64,000 nucleotides of DNA from Hexactinellida sp. DTS-2022. Taxonomy: Eukaryota; Porifera; Hexactinellida. The position numbers and the translations under genes are program-made. Positions 33,672-44,524 of this stretch are shown one piece after another. The stretch's first letter is position 1. Every line of letters starts with the position of its first letter. The stretch lies in the NCBI GenBank assembly GCA_028753945.1, contig JAPNXP010000002.1, positions 12,462,001 through 12,526,000 on the forward strand. The letters are read 5' to 3'. The notes beneath the pieces are model-generated. The model did no database searches and was not told the DNA's origin. It saw only the letters and a program-made list of their open reading frames with translations.

Positions 33672-35349
33672 GTAAGTTTTACCGTGTCAAAATCTCGCTG
33701 TATTGATACAAGTTGTTGCAAAGTACCCATTACCAATTGGTGTACCTTCAAGAGGCCTATCCCAGTTGTTTGTAGATACTTGGACAAATGTGTTGTTAAT
33801 TGAAAGATCCGTAGATAGACATGTGCTGTCATTATGGTTTCATATTAAAAAGTGCGTCTTTAATTGATCGAGCCTTCGCTCGTAATTCAGATATACCACT
33901 TTGTGATTCTTCAATTTTGGTTAAGGAAGCACAATATCAAGGTACATTGAAGTATGTGGGCTCTCGAAAGAGCCAAAAATTTGTCAGTGCTGCATCTTTA
34001 GACACCAACGTGTTTCTCCAATAGTTTGTAACCTACGATGGCTATTTTCCTCGCATAAATTACTCCAAAATTCCATCCTGTAAGACTCTCTAAAAAATAC
34101 CGCAATCAAATTCAGTAATGAAAAGGTGATTCTGCTTCAATAGGTGAACGAGTTGCATCACTGATGACAAGGTTGAGTCTGTAACTGTAACACCAGACAT
34201 GAATTTGACCTGGTGATTCATTGTTCAACCAAGCACTAAATCCATTGTACACTCCTTGCATATTTGCTGCTCCATCCGTTGCATTACCAATACAACATTA
34301 AATATCTAGACCATTTTCTTTTAACACATTGCTTAAAAGTTCAAAGAATCCCTTTCCTGTTGAATCTGTACAATGTACCACAGCAAGTAACCTCTCACGG
34401 ACATCTTTGTTCACATATCTAACAATAATGGAACACTGATCCTTTACTGAAATACCTTGTGCTGTGTCCAACTGTACAGAAAACATGCCAGCTTCACTTA
34501 CTTCATTAGCAATTCTCCTCTTTATTAATAATGCAATCACTTCTAATAGATGGTTTACCATTGTTTTGAAATAAATGTTAACAGACTACCTCGTCCTTTG
34601 CTTCCCGATATGTGAGCATGCTTACTACGTTTTATTACTTTGTCCAAATGTCTCTTTAAAATCGGGTCATGCTTGCTTATGGGGATGGTCAGTTCTAAAA
34701 AGTTACCATGGTCCATCTGTGGATTATCCAGTGTATATGCAGCTTCAGCTGCTTTTCCTCTATAAGACCCCGTTTTCCAATTAGTTTGATAATTCTATCA
34801 CTCTTTCCATTACCTGTCTATTATTCTTAACTTCGACTCGACGAATTTGCTTATGATCTGAGAATAACAGATGTTCTACGTATGTCTTTATGTTTCAAGT
34901 TTAAAATGTGGACTTCTGACAATATTGTGATATCTTGCTTTCTCGTGTTCATCAATTCTCTGAAAAACGCGTCTCCAGTCCTTCATTCCTTCAAATAAAT
35001 GCATTAGTTTCGCCAATTTTGCTATATGCCAAACAAACTGTGCAGAAGAGGGAATTTTTTGATTCACTGTATGTTATTAAGAAACGTTGCGTATTATCCT
35101 TCCTTTTGAAGACTTTTTCTGGTAAATGGAAGATTTTTCCCGTCACAAGGCTGTATTGCATGTACAAAGTAAGCCATTTGATCTTCTTTGGGTTTAACAA
35201 AAATATCACCGACGTGGGGTTGTGCTTCTTCAAAGGATTCAATTTCTGTGTTATCCACTACTTTTTCCTCTAACATTGAGTTCTCTTCCACAGTGGTTTC
35301 ATGCTCGTCTATGTCATTTGTATCGTCTATAGCGTAGCTTGTCATTGTC
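33672..35349 (-). pseudogene. hAT transposase, middle part (TTF finger and DUF4371)
   Basis: Frame 34991-35242 gives 'LVTGKIFHLPEKVFKRKDN' and 'SKNSLFCTVCLAYSK', typical of the TTF-type zinc finger before hAT cores. Frame 34298-34561 gives 'FSVQLDTAQGISVKDQCSI', the DUF4371 block with the catalytic Asp in LDTAQG (usually D.T.DIS). Frame 35094-35349 has an acidic stretch (TNDIDEHETTVEENS). The gene resembles ZMYM1/ZMYM5-type hAT proteins. Several breaks make it inactive. Confidence 0.75.
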
Positions 35350-35353
35350 GTGC

Positions 35354-35548
35354 TGTTTCGACGTATTTTGAGTACCGTCGTATTTTGAGTACCTTTCATT
35401 ATCCAAACCATGGATAACCAATTTATCGACGTATTTTGAGTACTGTCGTATTTTGAGTCTGTCGTATTTTGAGTACTGTCGTATTTTGAGTACTGTCGTA
35501 TTTTGAGTACTGTCGTATTTTGAGTACTGTCGTATTTTGAGTATGTAC
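35354..35548. repeat. Ginger B left TIR: 17-bp tandem array
   Basis: About nine copies of a 17-bp unit (gtactgtcgtattttga), broken by a 40-bp spacer with 'ccatggataaccaattta'. The right TIR (41428-41554) has about six inverted units and the same spacer. Such arrays at both ends are likely transposase binding sites. Confidence 0.85.
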
Positions 35549-35676
35549 AATTAACTTCAGTGTTTTATTGCAAGTAAATACTCGAATGCGTATTTAAACA
35601 ACTTTTTCAAGTGTTTACTAACTAACTGACTTTGTATTTGCTTTAGGAAATTACCTGTCAAACCCAATTTGAAATA

Positions 35677-36319
35677 ATGGATACAGTCGAACTCGAACAA
35701 ATCCGTGAATATCTGAAGAAGAAAACTATCCCTTCAGAGTTGAAGAAGCAAAGGAGGAATAACTTCATTCGTAAGTGCAGTGTGTATAGAGTTGAAGAAG
35801 GAGACAAACTATTCAAGGTTAGCTGTTCTTTACGTTGTAAAGTTGTTTATGGTTGCAACCGTTCCGCGTAATACGTAAAATCCTCTCTTTTGTCACGCTT
35901 TTTGCACAAGCCTTATTTCTCCCCATTTACTAGTCACCCCCTAACTTGTTGGCGTAATGTTACATTTTAACGAACCCTTCCAAACATTTATGCATGTTTG
36001 TGTTCCCTTATTAATTAATAATTAATAGATGAATTACGAGTTAATTAATAAAAAAATACGTGTAAGTATTTTTGATCTGAACACAAGAATTGGGTTTGAA
36101 ATTCTGACAATCTGAAAAATTAGTTATCTCATATTAATTTTTCAGTGTGTTCGCGATTCTAACGGAAGAGAAACATTCCTCCAAGTAGCAACTCAATCTG
36201 AAGTTTTGGAGATTATTCAGTACAACCATGATGTAACCCATGCTGGAATGCGAACCACGATTCATGCTATTCGCTCTAAGTACACTTGGATGGGATTATA
36301 CAAAGAAGTTGAAAATTAT
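35677..36319 (+). CDS. Ginger B: first two exons, HHCC zinc module start
   Basis: Exon 1 (35677-35817) starts MDTVELEQIREYLKKKTIP, the first Met and in the place of the Ginger A start; it ends before gttagc. Exon 2 (36146-36319, 174 bp) reads 'QVATQSEVLEIIQYNHDVT' and 'HAGMRTTIHAIRSKYTWMG', giving the two His of the zinc module, and ends at gtaagc. The intron between them is 328 bp. Confidence 0.85.
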
Positions 36320-36382
36320 GTAAGCAATTGTGATCAATTATTTAAAACTATTGCCAGTATTTTTAGTCAAGTTTATTCCTAG

Positions 36383-37049
36383 ATCAAAACCTGTCATCAG
36401 TGTCAAATAACTGCTTCGCTCCCACCCCAACCTCAACGAGAACTTCAACCCATTTCACCACCTGAAGAACCTTGGAAACATTGTGGAATCGACCTTGTAT
36501 GTGACATGCCGGCAAACTCCTTTGGATTTCACCACATACTAGTTATTGTATGCTATCTAACTAAGTTTGTGGTTGCTCGTGCTCTAATGACCAAGACAAC
36601 CAAAGAGGTATTGAGCAAACTGCAGGAGATCTATCTTACCTATGGTGTTCCTCACGTCATTCAACACGACCAGGGCCCAGAATTGACCAGCAAGGTGATA
36701 TTCAATTTGTTAATTTGAGTAATTGAATCTTATGGAGTTGGTTGTATCCTATCACTTTAATTAATTGATAATATACTATCTGGACAATCAGATATACGTA
36801 TTTGCATACAATAATCAAGTTCAATAGATTAAATTAAGAATTAAGATATAAATAAAGAGATATCTTATATGTAAATTGCCTGTGTTATCTTTCTATGATA
36901 TATCACGAAATACCTTGGCTTATAATGTCTATCATTTAAAAGGAATTCCAAAGCTACCACCAAAAATTGAACGTAGACAATCGTAAGACCACCGCCTACC
37001 ACCCTCAAAGTAATGGACTAGTAGAAGCGCACAACAAAATCCTCAAAAC
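36383..37049 (+). CDS. Ginger B: integrase catalytic exons
   Basis: Exon 3 (36383-36694, 312 bp) reads 'IKTCHQCQITASLPPQP', 'WKHCGIDLVCDMPANS' (first Asp) and 'VPHVIQHDQGPELTSK' (second Asp). Exon 4 (36943-37049, 107 bp) reads 'NVDNRKTTAYHPQSNG' and 'LVEAHNKILKT' (catalytic Glu). The three integrase exons have exactly the lengths found in Ginger A. Splice sites are ctag/gtgata and aaaag/gtaagt. Confidence 0.9.
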
Positions 37050-37111
37050 GTAAGTGAAATTCAGTTTTCACTAGTGAATTCCAATTTATTACTACGTATT
37101 TATTTCATTAG

Positions 37112-37607
37112 CAAAATCAATAAAATGAAATTCGAAAAGGATGCTGACTTCAATCTGCTGTATTTGCTATCAACACTCAGTTCAAGAGAGCAACAGGCTC
37201 CACAGCATTTCGACTCATGTTTGGAAGAGAGTGTGATCCATTCCCCCTTCTGAACTTGATATCTGGATCTCATGAGGATACTCAAGATCAACAAAATCAT
37301 TTTTTTGATGATGAAGAAACGGTAGGTACTAATTTATGTTCTATTATTACACATTTTAAAATAAATATTTTAACGTCAATTCCAGACTGGATCCATAGAA
37401 GTTTAATTGCAGTTATTATTTACGTTTCTAGACGAACGATTTACCAATGGAAACACTATGTCCTTTTCAATTACCTGACTTTGAAGATGAATGGATAGAT
37501 CAGATTGAAGATAATCGTTCTAGTGAAAGAATGTCAGCGCGGAACAACATCATGAAAGAGCAAAAAATCCAAAAGAATATTTTCGATCGCAAAGTCAAGC
37601 GTAATAG
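37112..37607 (+). pseudogene. Ginger B: integrase C-terminal exons 5 and 6
   Basis: Exon 5 (37112-37320) begins 'KINKMKFEKDADFNLL' and, after a one-base shift, reads 'FAINTQFKRATGSTAFRLMF'. Exon 6 (37432-37607) reads 'LPMETLCPFQLPDFEDEWID' and 'KEQKIQKNIFDRKVKRN'. Ginger A has this region in a single 411-bp exon. The frame break in exon 5 suggests that this copy makes no full protein. Confidence 0.7.
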
Positions 37608-37750
37608 GTAGTGATATTTGTTTGTGATTTGCTTACTTAAATTGGAACTAAACCCGGATGTTATTGAAATATACTTTCTACTATTGTAAATACATAATAA
37701 CATTAATTATTCTGTTATTACGTAATTGATTATATTACATTGTGAAATAG

Positions 37751-38133
37751 ATCTGAGTTTGAGGAAGGTGATTTGATTCTTGTTCAAAACATCAAGAAAT
37801 CAAAGAAACTACCTGGAACGAAAAACGAACAAAAGTTTCTTGGTCCATATACGGTTTCCGAAGTAACTCCTAGCCATCTAGTTACACAGAAAAATCCTGC
37901 TAGTGACAAAACGACAAAGATTCCAATTCACTTGTCACGAAAGTATCGGCAGAAAGATATCAAAGTAAGTTAAAGTGTTGATTACTTATTCAGTAAACTA
38001 TTATTAGCAGGGTCAAATACGTCCTCTTGTATACTTATGTATGAATATATATAACTTCGATAGGTTAAACCACCAGCTTATGGACATAGGAGATCAACAG
38101 CGAGAAAACCTAAATATGTCAACATACAATCTG
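37751..38133 (+). CDS. Ginger B: GPY exon and linker exon
   Basis: Exon 7 (37751-37964) reads 'FEEGDLILVQNIKKSKKL', 'KFLGPYTVSEVTPSHLV' and 'KIPIHLSRKYRQK', parallel to the GPY exon of Ginger A. Exon 8 (38064-38133) reads 'VKPPAYGHRRSTARKPKYVN', a basic linker, and ends at gtgagt. The next exon continues the frame at 38621. Confidence 0.8.
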
Positions 38134-38620
38134 GTGAGTAGAATAATCTTGATCAGCACTTAATATAATGCAAACTAATATTCCTGAGATATTCCCGAAT
38201 AAGTTAATATAATTGATGTATATTATTATTTCTTAATATATGTCTCATTTCTGTCTGCTTCTTTATGTGTGTGTCACACTTTGTTTCGCATTATAAAACT
38301 CGGGTACCAATCTGAAATAATGATAGTAAATAATCGAACAAAAAACTACACTCCACTGGAGTAATCGAGCATGCTCATTTTGAATATAAAATTTCCAGCA
38401 AAATATGTGATTATTTGATGCAAGTAATCGATTTACTCGACTAAATACGAATTGAAACCGAGACGGGGTCTCAAGCATTTCGTTATAACGGGAGAATTTA
38501 GTTCCTTAAAACATATAGACACCAGGAGAGCGTCTCATGCGAATGCAAACCATTTGCAATTCGAAAACCGTTTAAATTTTGGTAGAACTTAACCTAATTG
38601 TTTGTCATTTGATAACTTAG

Positions 38621-39891
38621 GAGAAGTAATCGATGAGCTTTGTTTGGGCGCAACTGAAGAAACATTCGGAGATATGGATGAACAGAGTATAATGACACCA
38701 GAAATACTATCAGAAAAACTCAATTCGCTCAAATCAGAGGTCATTTCAGCTCTACAAACATGCACGTACATTTCACCACTTCATAGAAAACTCGCAACAA
38801 AAGCTTTAACATTAAGGTCTTTGGATATTCTTTTTGAATACAGTTCAAGACCCGAAATAAGCTCCGAGTTCAAGCAGCAAATAGGACATAGCGTTGCCTT
38901 ATGGTATGACGAATATGCCCAAGCTGAATTTGGTACCAACATACCACGGGATAAATGGGAACGAGACTACCCCTTCGCTGTCCTTCTACCAGTGGTGATG
39001 TTGATGATTTTCCCCGAAGAAGTGATTCAAATCACTCTAGAATCACCTCCTAAGACAAACTCGGAAAATAGAGTGTTAACGCGAGATGACTTTCATTTAC
39101 CAACATGGCAAGGGGAATATAATAACATTGCACAAACTAACACCTGCCCCCTCGACAATATCATCGCCATATTAAGTCTGTTTAAGGAGAAGATAATTGA
39201 ATCATGCGGAATACTCGGGTCTACACCATCTGATGCGAAATTCCATGAACTTATGACCCTTGTCAATGAGTTTAATTTTGATAAGCTCAGAGACTTCATT
39301 GCTAAAGCGATTGGAATGCAGACTACATACTCTGACCTGATGGAACAATACAACTTTTACGGCTCTGAGGGTACAACCATTAAATACCTACAAAGTCTTA
39401 ACCTCTGCAACGACAAATACACATCCACCTTCTACTGCCATCAATGTCATAGCACATTCACCTGGACCTGTATGCTTGGAATAATCGGTTCTGTTATCAC
39501 TAACATCGAGCATTCAATATGTGCCAAACTACTCCCATCAAAATGCAATAAATGTGGTTGTAGTCAGACCGATAAGTTTGAAATAAGCTCCAGCCAATTT
39601 GATTCTATCCCTCCACTTCTCACCATTGAAATTGGACATCTTCCTAAATCTAGTCTACTACTACCTGACATCAATACACACTTTACCATCAATCACAAAA
39701 ACAAACTATTGCGGTACGAGTTAGCCGGCCTCTCGATCCATCTCTCAAATCACTTTTACTCACTAATTCGCCTCGACAACCAATTCTATAAATTTGACAG
39801 CATACGCGAATCACCACTCGAATTATACCCCAATTCTTCATTCATCGGAACAGTCAATACAGTATACTACACACTGCACTCGTCTGAATAA
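38621..39891 (+). CDS. Ginger B: last exon, USP-like cysteine protease
   Basis: The frame is open for more than 420 codons. It begins after an acttag acceptor (GEVIDELCLGATEETFGD), so the Met at 38602 lies in the intron and is not the start. Counting from that Met, visible motifs are 'NTCPLDNIIAILSLF' (Cys 182, codon 39145-39147), 'YCHQCHSTFTWTC' and 'CNKCGCSQTDKF' (a CxxC...CxxC zinc site), 'LLTIEIGHLPKSSLLLP', 'LSIHLSNHFYSLIRL' (His 384) and 'YKFDSI' (Asp 399). This Cys...zinc...His...Asp order fits the USP (C19) fold; a SUMO-protease relative such as USPL1 is also possible. In the transposon it takes the place that OTU has in Ginger A. Confidence 0.8.
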
Positions 39892-39897
39892 CTCCTC

Positions 39898-40050
39898 CTA
39901 TTTTCGAAAGCGCTCAAAGACAAGGTACATCGAACCCTGTGGGGACCTCTGCCCGAGGCTATACAGGCAACGCAATCCCTATCATGGTGAGCCCAGATAA
40001 TGGAAACGCGACCTGCAACGGCATGTCCCCAGTGGCGAAAACGCGACAGA
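39898..40050 (+). other. Ginger B: 3' block shared with Ginger A
   Basis: 'tcgaaagcgctcaaagacaa' and 'gtggggacctctgcccgagg', 'gcaacgcaatccctatcatg' and onward match the minus strand of 20255-20405 at roughly 90% identity. One frame reads 'YFRKRSKTRYIEPCGDLC' and 'RQRNPYHGEPR', then a stop. It overlaps the end of the USP frame in a different phase. Confidence 0.7.
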
Positions 40051-40182
40051 ACACTACACCAACACTCAACCATCTAAAGTGTATTGCGGGAAAGGCAACG
40101 CAACTGACGAGTCCAAGCCGGGACGAAACACAAATAATATCAGTTGAGTTGTAATTAATTAATTATTTCAGCTGAGAGTGTC

Positions 40183-40930
40183 CGTTTATATAGTTTAATA
40201 TTGTAATTGCAATAGTTACGCTATATATAAGTACCTGCTATCTGGAATTCACCACCAGCTTAGGAATAGGAGAGTATTATCAGCTAGGTTATAGCGGTAC
40301 TGGTATAGTGTAGCTGTTGTATTGTATGTGTCTGGTTTATATAGTTTAATATTATAATTACAATAGTTACACTATATGAGTACCTGCTATCTGGAATTCA
40401 CCACCAGCTTAGGGTTAGGAGAGTATTATCAGCTAGGCTATAGCGGTACTGGTATAGTGTAGCTGTTGTATTGTATGTGTCTGGTTTATATAGTTTAATA
40501 TTATAATGACAATAGTTACGCTATATGAGTACCTGCTATCTGGAATTCACCACCAGCTTAGGGTTAGGAGAGTATTATCAGCTAGGCTATAGCGGTACTG
40601 GTATAGTGTAGCTATTGTATTGTATGTGTCTGGTTTATATAGTTTAATATTATAATGACAATAGTTACGCTATATGAGTACCTGCTATCTGGAATTCACC
40701 ACCAGCTTAGGGTTAGGAGAGTATTATCAGCTAGGCTATAGCGGTACTGGTATAGTGTAGCTATTGTATTGTATGTGTCTGGTTTATATAGTTTAATATT
40801 ATAATTACAATAGTTACGCTATATGAGTACCTGCTATCTGGAATTCACCACCAGCTTAGGGTTAGGAGAGTATTATCAGCTAGGTTATAGCGGTACTGGT
40901 ATAGTGTAGCTATTGTATTGTATGTGTCCT
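40183..40930. repeat. Tandem array, 149-bp unit, five copies
   Basis: The landmark 'tctggaattcaccaccagct' recurs at 40241, 40390, 40539, 40688 and 40837, exactly every 149 bp. Copies differ by few bases (gtaattg/ttaatga; ggctata/ggttata). It lies in the 3' part of Ginger B; no frame runs through it. Few differences suggest recent expansion. Confidence 0.95.
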
Positions 40931-41427
40931 GTCTAAGTTGTGTGTATTTACAGGCTGACTAATAATTCTTCCCTCTAGCCATTAATTTTGTATATGCTTT
41001 TGTAAATTGTATCATTAATATAGTGTATTTTTGTAATACATTTCTGCTGATTTCGCATTGCAAACCTTGTTATAGTATTGAATAAGCATATATGATATAT
41101 GTATAGTTATGTTAGTTTTGACTTGGGTTTAGTATTCCACATTTATTTAATCTGATCGGGTCGTATTAACAGTAAACATGTTCAGACCGTATGGAATAGT
41201 ATATTACAATACTTTGAAAGATACCTAGAGCAGAAAGAAATATTATCTAAAATAATAAAGATAAATTGTAAAATGAGTTCGGAAATTGCATTTATAGTGG
41301 CGTCTCAGTCTATCAGAGCGCCTCAAAATATCACAGCATAATTTGTAATAGGAAAAAATACTAATAGAAAATAGAATAGATAGAATAGAATACAAAAAAT
41401 GGAAGAAATAGAATAGAAAAAAATACT

Positions 41428-41554
41428 CAAAAACTCAAAATACGCCAGTACTCAAAATACGACAGTACTCAAAATACGTCGATAAATTGGTTATCCATGG
41501 TTTCGGTACTGAAAAGTACTCAAAATACGACGGTACTCAAAATACGTCGAAACA
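41428..41554. repeat. Ginger B right TIR
   Basis: Inverted counterpart of 35354-35548: units 'tcaaaatacgacagtac' and the spacer 'taaattggttatccatgg'. Just inside lies a block (41318-41352) related to the TIR repeats of Ginger A. Confidence 0.85.
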
Positions 41555-41558
41555 GTGC

Positions 41559-41727
41559 TATTTTGTACTACTCCGAAAGTATCTGTAGCATTAATAGGTC
41601 CACTAGTTGCTATAACAGTAGAATAGTTAAATATATCGGTCAACTTCGAACACTTCTCTGCATCTGACATTAACATCTTCTTTTTCTCACGCTGCTTTTC
41701 TGCCCCACCTTTACGCTTTCCTTCCAT
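41559..41727 (-). pseudogene. hAT transposase, N-terminal part
   Basis: The frame starts MEGKRKGGAEKQREKKK and continues 'MSDAEKCSKLTDIF', the usual N-terminus of ZMYM1-like hAT proteins (KRKGGAEKxREKK...KCxKITDxF). The start at 41727 is the natural Met of that family. Ginger B cuts the gene 168 bp downstream; the next part is at 35349. Confidence 0.8.
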
Positions 41728-42168
41728 TTAATTTGTATAGCTAATAGTATTTGAATATTTGTACACAAAAAGTGTTTACCAAAAGTGAAATTCTGCCTTA
41801 TCAAGCGCGTATGAGCAATACTTATATAATTCCAAATTCAACACTGGATGCATATATATGCGTAATACAGTAAACAATGGTTGAATTTGTTATTGATTAT
41901 TCTAGACTTATGATGGTTGCTAATTTCATGTTGCTCTATTGAATGGTCAATGATCCTTGGAACATTATTTCAGCTTCCATTGATATGCCACACCATTACA
42001 GAGACGTATATTGACTAAGTTGAAAAGCTCCGGGATAATATTGCAGAAAAATGCACTAGTAACTGAATGGAGACTAGTATAATCTTTGATATATCAATGC
42101 ATTTGCATCAATGCACCAAATAAAGTTCATCCGGTGTCCCGGCGGCCCAATCCGCCCCTGACTGGGTC

Positions 42169-43560
42169 GGAAAGGATATACGTTTTAAGGATGAATATTC
42201 AGGTCAAATTTATCCAGGAGATTTTCGTTTATAATTTTTAAACAACGTCGTCTCTTGGTTAGATATTTGGAATAATCTGCCATCTTTATATGGGAAGTTA
42301 ACACCACAAACCTTTACCAGTTTCCTACACACAATGCAGGGCTTTACATAAATCATTTGATGATTTTTTTTTCAAATCAAATCAATGATTTATGATTGAT
42401 CTTTGGGTAACATTCAATGATTTGATGATTGATTTTTTCCATTTCATTTTTAGAATGATTTGATTTTGATTGATTTGTGAAAAGTTAATGATTTGATTTT
42501 TATTTAAATCAAATCATTTTTCTGCTCTGTTAATAATTTACTAAGTAATACTAACCCATATTTATGTTATATGTTCTTCCACTTCAGCAGGTTATAGTAG
42601 TATGAACACGTTAAATACAATTGCGGGTCTATGTATATTTTATCGTTCCACTTCACCCCCGTTTGAAACTACAATCACTCAGCTAAATCGAATCCAAAGT
42701 TTGACCAGGAACAACCCAATACCCTTATACTTAGATTGCTCCGGTTTAATGTGTGAAATATACTAACGTTTACACTATTACTATCGACTCCGCTTATTAG
42801 TCTCCTCGGAATTAGTTATTTTGACCTTTTAATAGGTACATCTGAAAAGGATTACTAATTAATAGTTACATGTACTGTATTTATATTATAGCTATTATAT
42901 TGATTAAGATTCTTAGATCACCTATAAAAAAATCAGTTATTGTGTGTAAATTAGTATTCGGTCGGGAGTAACAAAAAAATTATATCATCGTAATTGGAAA
43001 TGATTTGATTTTGATTTTTGATGATTTTGTGGTGAATCAAAATGATTTGATGATTGATTTTTTCAATCTCACATTTTGAATGATTTGATTTTGATTGATT
43101 TTTACATCACGAATTTTTGAATGATTTTGATTTAAAATCAAAATCAATGATTTATGTAAAGCCCTGACACACATGCGAGGCGTTACCACTGCTGGTCAAA
43201 CAACTTACCGAGAACTGCGGATACCAGTACCGTCAAACTGCGAGAATTCAAAATGATGCGCTGGAGCACCACTTCGATTTATATAGACAGATGTCAGGGT
43301 CTCACTACCAGATTTTATTTAACCAAAATTTGGAAAGCGAACGCAGACTCCAACTTTTGAACATTCTAAAAGTGTTCGCTCTAAAATATGGTGCTATCTC
43401 TTGTGAGACATTATTTCTCTTAAAGAATACTTTCACAAATTTGTTGACGATTTTGATATAGAACTTTATCTAACCACATTGAATGAAATTTTAGTCCCTG
43501 AAATAGAGGTTTCTCAAATGGAATGCCTCGTTTATTTAGCAGGATACGCAGTCTTCCCGT
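42169..43560 (+). pseudogene. P-type transposase remnant 1, second part
   Basis: Right after the hAT the frame resumes with 'GKDIRFKDEYSGQIYPGDF', then 'LPSLYGKLTPQTFTSFLHTM', an insertion (42337-43166), and 'RGVTTAGQTTYREL' with 'ESERRLQLLNILKVFALKYG'. Near the end 'LVYLAGYAV' resembles the C-terminal AGYV block of P transposases. Several stops and shifts are present. Confidence 0.7.
42337..43166. mobile_element. hAT-type MITE in the P remnant
   Basis: Ends CAGGGCTTTACATAAATCAT and, reverse complemented, CAGGGCTTTACATAAATCAT are identical for 20 bp. Both halves are rich in 'atgatttgatttt' repeats in inverted order. Flanks acacaatg and acacacat are an imperfect 8-bp duplication. Length 830 bp. 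Confidence 0.88.
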
Positions 43561-44516
43561 AGCCTGTTGATGAGTGTTTTTATTAACTTTATTGAAGAGA
43601 GATACAGTGATGTCTGGAAAGATTGGTGTTTCTGTGGTGTTTGGAATTGGGATATATTAAAGAAATTGTGTTTACTTGGTCAAACATTATCTTATCGAAG
43701 AGGTCGCAATTATAATGTCATGGTTTTAAATAAAATAACACTAAACTAAAAAAACACAAATAATTTTATTGCTTGTTTTGTTATAGATTATTCTACCACG
43801 CAATGAGTGTGTCTACGAGCGTAAGAGAGAGCGATGAGTCTACAGTCAGTCGAACAGTTAAAGGATTACATGCTGCTTATGTACAATTTCTTTATTCTAA
43901 GTATTTTTCATATATAAATTATTGCTGTATAGTCTGTGTAACATTTTAATTCATTTAAAAAAAAGTATTTATTTCTAAATTAATATCCAAATATTATGAG
44001 AATTGGGGCTGAATAGTCTTAGATTTTAAAATATAACATTTGTTACACATTAGAATACCACTGAAAGGCTATATGACAATTAGTAGAAACTTGGAAACCC
44101 ATGGTAATTGCCATCCATGGTCCAGTATTTCACTAGAGTGCCATTGCCTTAGTATATAGATTGCTATGGTGCATATTATCAACTTATCTGAAAAATAGAT
44201 TACCAAGTTTGGTTGATTGCTTGTTATGCTAAATGTTTGGGGTCAAAAGTGGCCCACATTTTCCTACCATGTTTCACTTGTGGCATAGGTGGCACAAATT
44301 TTAAAGTGACTGTAAGTTAAAAACTAATTATAAGAATATTTACTGCAGGGCTTCTCCTAAAGTAAATTATTTGACAACAGTATGACATTTAATGGGTGAT
44401 ACTTATCTAATAGCTGGGTTCTGGTTACACAACTAACGTAACCATTATTCAAAGCGTATCACGCACCGCCCTGTGTAGCAGCCCAGGTTATACCCCCACC
44501 AGAATATACCCGGGGT
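43561..44516. other. Spacer, no feature recognised
   Basis: AT-rich DNA after the P remnant. Short frames on the plus strand (43567-43749) have no recognised motif. A 'ccccggg/acccgggg' patch flanks the MITE at 44525. Nothing else is supported. Confidence 0.4.
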
Positions 44517-44524
44517 ATAACTAG

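Larger units (their letters stand above)
35354..41554 (+). mobile_element. Ginger-type DNA transposon B (integrase + USP-like protease)
   Basis: Ends TGTTTCGACGTATTTTGAGT are inverted copies, flanked by a 4-bp duplication GTGC (35350-35353, 41555-41558). Both TIRs consist of a 17-bp tandem unit (gtactgtcgtattttga) interrupted by a shared 'ccatggataaccaattta' block. The plus strand carries nine recognisable exons: zinc module, DDE integrase, GPY exon and a long last exon for a USP-type protease. It inserted in the hAT transposase gene close to its start. One frame break was noticed in exon 5; most other exons are open. Confidence 0.9.
28894..42160 (-). mobile_element. hAT transposon (ZMYM1-like) holding two nested elements
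   Basis: Ends CAGGTGCGGATTGGGC and, reverse complemented, CAGGGGCGGATTGGGC are flanked by a perfect 8-bp duplication actgggtc (28886-28893 and 42161-42168). Without the two nested elements (29917-33667 and 35354-41554) it is about 3.3 kb, a normal hAT size. The minus strand encodes a decayed transposase of the TTF-finger/DUF4371 type. It sits in the P-type remnant, and its own gene was split twice afterwards. Confidence 0.92.

Noticed and set aside
22000-38133. Integrase and GPY motifs as signs of LTR retroelements
   Set aside because: No reverse transcriptase, gag or LTR is present; both integrase genes lie between TGT-type TIRs with 4-bp duplications and have many introns, which fits Ginger DNA transposons.
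40183-40930. Regular array as a CRISPR
   Set aside because: The repeats are 149 bp, directly adjacent without unique spacers, and the DNA is eukaryotic.
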